Shown here: positions 59,909 to 64,000 of the stretch, piece after piece | Position numbering within the stretch: position 1 is the stretch's first letter | Layout of the letters: each line of letters begins with the position of its first letter | Source of the DNA: Halomonas dongshanensis | GTDB taxonomy: Bacteria; Pseudomonadota; Gammaproteobacteria; Pseudomonadales; Halomonadaceae | Direction of reading: 5' to 3' | Length of the DNA stretch: 64,000 nt | Assembly (NCBI RefSeq): GCF_024790395.1 | Contig: NZ_JAJISC010000004.1 | Span: 186,001 to 250,000 of the forward strand | Program-made: the position numbers and the translations under genes | The notes under the pieces: generated by a model | Databases searched by the model: none | What the model was told of the DNA's origin: nothing | The model's input: only the letters and a program-made list of their open reading frames with translations

Positions 59909-61366
59909 ATGCGCTTACGCAACCTCATCATTCTCACCGTCATCGTTCCGCTGTTCATCGTATTGGTGGTGTTCAGCTTGGTGGCCATCAAGTCATTGGA
60001 AGACAACGTGCGCTCTAAGCTGCAAACCGAGGTGGAGATCATCACTCGGGCAATGAGCACCTCCTTGGGCTACGCCATCAGCAGTGATAGCGGCACGCCC
60101 TTGGAGGAGGCGCTACAGTCTGCCTTCTCCTTTCACCGCATCTACGGCGCCTACGTGTTCGATACTCGCGGGCGCGAAGTCTATGGTTTGGGGCTCGGCA
60201 AGGATCTGTTCACCCAGGAGGAGATCCAGCAGGTCATCGAGCGCGACGATCTCTACAGCAACTATCGTCAGTACGATGGCTGGAACTACTACTCGGCGCT
60301 GATTCCCCTGCGCACACCCGACAATACCGTGCGCGGCGTGCTTCAGGTCAACCGCTTGAATACCGGGATCGAGAACTACACCGGCTTCATCAGCGTAGTG
60401 GCGCTGCTGGTATTCGTGATTGGCGCAGGTGGCATCGTGTTCAGCATTTGGTGGGGCTTTCGGCGCTTCATCGAGCGCCCGCTCAATCGTCTTTTGCGCG
60501 TCATGATGCTGGTCGAAGACGGCGACCGCAGCCAGCGCGCCGCGCTCGAAGGCCCGCGCGAATACAAACGCCTGGCATCGGGGCTCAACCAGATGCTCGA
60601 CGCCATGGCCGAGAAGGATACCGATATCGAGGTGCGCCAGCGCCGTGAGATGGAGCTGGAGAAGCGCTTGCGCAAATCCAAGAAACTTGCCGAGCTCGGC
60701 GTGTTGGCTGCCGGTGTCGCCCATGAGATCGGCGCACCGCTCACAGTAATCAACGGCCAAGCCCAGCGCTTGGCGCGACGCAACGTCATCGGCGACGACG
60801 AGCGCGCGCGCCTGGGCCGAATTCGCGGCGAGGTGGAACGAATCGTCAAGATCGTGCGTCAACTCATGGAGCTTGGACGCCAACACAATGTCGAAAAGGA
60901 TAGCCAAGCGCTGGATCTGTTGATCGAGAACGCCCGAGCACTGGTCGAAGAGGAGCTCGAACCGCGCAACATTCGCCTCGAGATCGACCTCCCGACACCT
61001 TCGCCAACGCTCTTGGCCAACGGTCAGCAGATCGTTCAGGTGCTGACCAACTTGATGCGTAATGCCGCCCAAGCCGGCGACGTTAGCGTGATTCGTCTAC
61101 GCGCCGAGCAGAGCGAAGATGCCAAGGAGCTGCACCTGTGGGTCGAAGACGACGGCCCCGGCATCGCCAAGACCCATCACCAGCAGGTCTTCGATCCCTT
61201 TTTCACTACCAAGCCGGTCGGTCAGGGCAGCGGGCTGGGGCTGTCCATGGTACACCGCATCATCAACGATCACGGCGGTACGATCGGCGTGTTCGACAGT
61301 GTCCTGGGAGGCGCAGGCTTCGAGATAAGCCTACCTACCAGCGACATTCATCCGCGTGAGGATTAG
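59909..61366 (+). CDS. Sensor histidine kinase (NtrB-type)
   Basis: 485-aa membrane sensor. It has a first membrane helix (LIILTVIVPLFIVLVVFSLV, about residues 6-25), an extracytoplasmic sensory domain of about 130 residues, a second helix (about 160-185), HAMP, then the DHp domain with phospho-acceptor His272 in VAHEIGAPLTVI and the ATPase domain (N-box NLMRNAAQAG, G1 DDGPGIA, G2 GSGLGLSMV). The His box is of the HPK4/NtrB type, and the partner is a sigma-54 regulator encoded immediately downstream. The signal is unknown. Confidence 0.93.
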   Translation: MRLRNLIILTVIVPLFIVLVVFSLVAIKSLEDNVRSKLQTEVEIITRAMSTSLGYAISSDSGTPLEEALQSAFSFHRIYGAYVFDTRGREVYGLGLGKDLFTQEEIQQVIERDDLYSNYRQYDGWNYYSALIPLRTPDNTVRGVLQVNRLNTGIENYTGFISVVALLVFVIGAGGIVFSIWWGFRRFIERPLNRLLRVMMLVEDGDRSQRAALEGPREYKRLASGLNQMLDAMAEKDTDIEVRQRREMELEKRLRKSKKLAELGVLAAGVAHEIGAPLTVINGQAQRLARRNVIGDDERARLGRIRGEVERIVKIVRQLMELGRQHNVEKDSQALDLLIENARALVEEELEPRNIRLEIDLPTPSPTLLANGQQIVQVLTNLMRNAAQAGDVSVIRLRAEQSEDAKELHLWVEDDGPGIAKTHHQQVFDPFFTTKPVGQGSGLGLSMVHRIINDHGGTIGVFDSVLGGAGFEISLPTSDIHPRED

Positions 61367-61370
61367 CTTT

Positions 61371-62771
61371 GTGACACAACAGGACCCCCTACTCCCCATC
61401 CTGGTGGTGGAAGACGATCCCGCCATTCGCGAGCTTCTGGAAGAGGAGCTGCAGGATGCGGGCTATCAGACCCAGGGCGTGGCTAGCGCCGAAGAGGGCA
61501 TTGCGCTGTTGAGCCACACCCAGGTGTCACTGATCATCACCGACGTGCGACTGCCCGGCATGACTGGGATTCAGCTACTTCAGCAGCTGCGCCAAGAGGG
61601 TAGCGATGTCGGCATCATCGTGATCACTGCCTTCGGCACCATCGACCAGGCGGTCGAGGCGCTCAAACTCGGCGCCGATGATTTTCTTACCAAACCGCTG
61701 GATCTCGACGCCATTCGCGAAGCGGTATTCCGCGTGCTCGAGCGCCAGCGCTTAGCGCTCTCGCCAACGTCTGAGCTGAGTCACTTCCACGGTATCGTGG
61801 GCAAAAGCGATGCCATGCAGGGGCTTTTCCACAACGCCTCGCGCTTGGCCAAAAGCGATGCGCCCATTCTCATTCTGGGCGAAAGCGGCACCGGCAAAGA
61901 GCTCTTGGCGCGCGCTATACACCTGGAGAGCCCGCGCCATGACGCTCCGTTCGTTCCAGTCAACTGCGCCAGCATCCCCTCCGAGCTCATGGAGAGCGAG
62001 TTCTTCGGCCATGTGAAAGGTGCCTTTACCGGTGCCAACGAGGCGCGCAAGGGGCTTTTTCAGAGCGCCCAGGGCGGCAGCCTGTTTCTCGATGAGATAG
62101 GTGAAATGCCGATCAACTTGCAGGCCAAGCTACTACGTGCTCTCCAGGAGAAAACCGTGCGCCCCGTGGGCGGTGAGCGTGAAGAGCCGGTGGATGTGCG
62201 CATCATTGCTGCCACCCATCGCAACCTGGAAAAAGAGATCGAACAGGAGAATTTTCGCAGCGACCTCTTCTATCGCCTAGAGACCTTCTCGCTGCGCATT
62301 CCGGCGCTGCGTGAGCGCGGCAGCGACATCGAACACCTCATATTTGCTCTTATCGACAAGCATAGCGAACCCCAAGGCAAGCAGATCGAGCATATCGAGC
62401 CCGATGCGCTGCACTGCCTGCTGCACTATACCTATCCCGGCAACGTACGTGAGCTGGAAAACGCGGTGATGCGCGCGGTGACCTTGAGCGAAGACGGCAC
62501 CCTACGCCATCAGGACCTGCCCGAGCGTTTGCGTGAGCAGGCAACGCCGGATAAGGCAAGCCAGATGACGCCCACCCTTACCGGCGAAATCCTTTCCGGC
62601 AGCCAACTTCCTACCCCCACGCCAACGCGCTGGCCGAGCCTGGAGGAGGTGGAAAAGCGCTATATTCACAAGGTGTTGGAAGCCACTGGCGGTAACAAGC
62701 GCCGTACTGCTGAAGTATTGGGCATCGCTAGGCGTACGCTTTACCGCCGCCTGGAAGAGAACGAAGAGTAA
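61371..62771 (+). CDS. Sigma-54-dependent response regulator (NtrC family)
   Basis: 466-aa activator. The receiver domain has phospho-acceptor Asp58 (IITDVRLPG) and Lys near 108 (TKPL). The AAA+ sigma-54 domain has Walker A GESGTGKE near residue 170 and the sigma-54 contact loop GAFTGA near 217. A C-terminal Fis-type HTH (KRRTAEVLGIARRTLYRRL) follows. It acts with the upstream kinase. The best start is the GTG at 61371, four bases after the kinase stop, with GAGGA upstream; a GTG at 61356 is possible. Target genes are unknown. Confidence 0.93.
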   Translation: MTQQDPLLPILVVEDDPAIRELLEEELQDAGYQTQGVASAEEGIALLSHTQVSLIITDVRLPGMTGIQLLQQLRQEGSDVGIIVITAFGTIDQAVEALKLGADDFLTKPLDLDAIREAVFRVLERQRLALSPTSELSHFHGIVGKSDAMQGLFHNASRLAKSDAPILILGESGTGKELLARAIHLESPRHDAPFVPVNCASIPSELMESEFFGHVKGAFTGANEARKGLFQSAQGGSLFLDEIGEMPINLQAKLLRALQEKTVRPVGGEREEPVDVRIIAATHRNLEKEIEQENFRSDLFYRLETFSLRIPALRERGSDIEHLIFALIDKHSEPQGKQIEHIEPDALHCLLHYTYPGNVRELENAVMRAVTLSEDGTLRHQDLPERLREQATPDKASQMTPTLTGEILSGSQLPTPTPTRWPSLEEVEKRYIHKVLEATGGNKRRTAEVLGIARRTLYRRLEENEE

Positions 62772-62779
62772 GAGCGCCA

Positions 62780-62817
62780 AAACAGGCAGCCCTCGAATCA
62801 GCGGCTGCCTGTTTACT
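62780..62817 (+). terminator. Terminator of the two-component operon
   Basis: AAACAGGCAGCC (62780-62791) pairs with GGCTGCCTGTTT (62803-62814), followed by a short AT tail. It lies between convergent genes, so it may serve both. Confidence 0.7.
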
Positions 62818-62841
62818 ATAGACTCGGCAAGCCCTGCCGCA

Positions 62842-63042
62842 TCATAGGTCGTCGTTCAAGGTCTCTTCGGTCGCTTGGCCTTCATCGGCCATGGGGCCGT
62901 GGTCCATGGGTTCTTGAGCTTCAGGTTCAGGCGTAGGCTCGACTTCTTGCTCGCAGCCGCTAAGCACCGCTAATCCCATCACGACGCTCGTCGCCAGTAG
63001 CCAGCTGCGCATCGTAGTTTTACCCGCTTGTTGCATAGGCAT
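62842..63042 (-). CDS. Small acidic lipoprotein
   Basis: 66-aa product with a signal peptide and lipobox (VVMGLAVLSGC). The short mature part is rich in Glu, Pro and Asp and ends in LNDDL. Function unknown. The ATG at 63042 has AGGAGA six bases upstream. It resembles, in design only, the larger acidic lipoprotein at 63435-63887. Confidence 0.7.
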   Translation of the reverse strand: MPMQQAGKTTMRSWLLATSVVMGLAVLSGCEQEVEPTPEPEAQEPMDHGPMADEGQATEETLNDDL

Positions 63043-63154
63043 CGTCACTCTCCTTGTTTGACCAATGACGTTTACAAGATAGACGCTGGGAAGCGGGATG
63101 CCAAAGCCTCAGGCTGCTTTTGGAGGCAGCTTTTAAAAACAGTTTTCAACGCAT

Positions 63155-63180
63155 AAAAAAACCCCCACGGGCGTGGGGGT
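63155..63180 (-). terminator. Rho-independent terminator of the larger lipoprotein gene
   Basis: On the minus strand, a CCCCCACG-type stem (63162-63169 with 63172-63179) is followed by a run of T (the plus-strand AAAAAAA). It lies about 255 bp after the lipoprotein stop codon, so the transcript has a long 3' region. Confidence 0.75.
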
Positions 63181-63186
63181 GAAGGG

Positions 63187-63244
63187 GATGGTAAATCGGT
63201 GTGGAGCAGCCGCAGGGAACGAACAGCTGGTTCGATTTACCATC
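63187..63244. repeat. Perfect 12-bp inverted repeat in intergenic DNA
   Basis: GATGGTAAATCG (63187-63198) and CGATTTACCATC (63233-63244) flank 34 bp. It lies just inside the 3' region upstream of the terminator. It could be part of a structured RNA or a protein-binding site. Confidence 0.55.
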
Positions 63245-63434
63245 GTAGGGAGCAGTGGCTTGACCTGATCGGTTGGGTCAAGTACCTATAACCGTTAATC
63301 TCATAACACCTAGTTCGGTTGCCCGGTCATTTCGCAATCCATGCGGCGTCGACCGGGCTAACGCGTTCTCCGTGTTTTCTTACTCGTTTTATCCGTCCTG
63401 GACACTCTACCGATTCCCTTCGGTAGGCGCAGGC

Positions 63435-63887
63435 TTACTGCGTCTGTTGCTCTTCGTCCTGATTGGTCATGTCATCTTCGGTGGCGCCATCGTCGCTCAT
63501 GGCAGCATCATCGTTCGACGTATCTTCACCCGGCATCGGATCGGTACCCGTGCCAAAACTTGAGTCTTCATCGCCTACTGCATCGGCGCCCATAGGCTCT
63601 TGAGCCGGTTCTTGCATGGGCTCTTGGGTCGACTGAGCTTGGCTGTCGAGGCCCGGATCACCAGTAGTGGCGTTGGCCGGTGCCGCAGGTTCGTCTGCAG
63701 GCGTAGCATCCATGGCAGGCGCATCGTTGGTCATACCCTGCTCACTTTGCGCAGGCGGATCTGCTGGCGTTTCGGGCGTATCGTCATCACCGCAGCCTGC
63801 AAGTGCCAAGGCGCTAGCGGCAGTGGCCGCCATGGCCAGCGTCATCCACATTGGGCGTTTGGTCTTCGACTGATTCAGCTTATCCAT
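63435..63887 (-). CDS. Acidic low-complexity lipoprotein
   Basis: 150-aa lipoprotein: signal peptide and lipobox (ASALALAGC), then a low-complexity Asp/Glu/Ala/Pro/Gln-rich mature part with repeated EPMQEPAQEPM-like units and an acidic end (DEEQQTQ). Such acidic lipoproteins are common in halophiles and may act at the cell surface; the function here is unknown. The ATG at 63887 has GGGGAG seven bases upstream. Confidence 0.75.
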   Translation of the reverse strand: MDKLNQSKTKRPMWMTLAMAATAASALALAGCGDDDTPETPADPPAQSEQGMTNDAPAMDATPADEPAAPANATTGDPGLDSQAQSTQEPMQEPAQEPMGADAVGDEDSSFGTGTDPMPGEDTSNDDAAMSDDGATEDDMTNQDEEQQTQ

Positions 63888-64000
63888 AGCTCGTCTCCCC
63901 ATAGCTCGTTTTCTTTTACGACAACTATTTACCTATTACTACCTACTCAATTACCTATTTCTTCGTTGCATCGTAACTGAACGGTTGAACAACCTATTCA

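Larger units (their letters stand above)
63043..63434. other. Structured gene-free stretch between two lipoprotein genes
   Basis: 392 bp with a terminator (63155-63180) and a perfect 12-bp inverted repeat (63187-63198 with 63233-63244). A further hairpin CTTGACC / GGTCAAG lies near 63259-63283. No coding sequence was seen. The density of hairpins could reflect a small RNA. Confidence 0.5.

Overview
The window looks like the chromosome of a halophilic gammaproteobacterium, most likely Halomonas or a close relative. This is an inference from protein style, the high-GC coding pattern and the many sodium-coupled carriers; no rRNA is present to confirm it. About 43 kb is ordinary chromosome and about 21 kb is an integrated mobile element.

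Left chromosomal arm (1-26096): the end of sbcC and all of sbcD (DNA repair nuclease); a pncC-nadE pair for NAD recycling and synthesis; a DASS-family dicarboxylate symporter; sstT; two divergent, same-order operons that each encode a membrane dehydrogenase (Tat-exported small subunit, FAD/3Fe-4S GMC subunit, tri-heme cytochrome c); a hydrolase, AtoE-like carrier and GntR regulator cluster; a cupin regulator with azlCD; a three-gene phage-type regulatory remnant; an NhaC-type antiporter followed by a frameshifted small membrane gene; and an MFS carrier.

Mobile element (26097-47164): a tyrosine integrase sits beside a tRNA-Ile2(CAU) gene. The last 46 bp of that tRNA are repeated, with one mismatch, 21 kb away, which marks the two att sites. 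Inside are two clear defence modules: an AAA ATPase/subtilase pair resembling IetAS, and a type I restriction-modification system in the order hsdR-hsdS-hsdM. There is also an AT-rich pair (DUF2806-like protein plus a possible HEPN protein) that could be a third. The rest is a reduced IncP-1 plasmid backbone: an RP4-like oriT, traJ, traI, trbJ-trbK-trbL, three KorB operators and four RK2-type oriV iterons. I see no korB, trfA, coupling protein or secretion ATPase, so the element should be mobilisable only with outside help.

Right chromosomal arm (47196-64000): a YceI-like secreted protein; a complete iron-siderophore uptake locus (binding protein, two permeases, ATPase) with two tail-to-tail TonB receptors and possible Fur boxes; a LysR regulator with an AEC-family carrier; a PQQ-type sugar dehydrogenase; an NtrB/NtrC-type two-component pair acting through sigma-54; and two small acidic lipoproteins separated by structured intergenic DNA.
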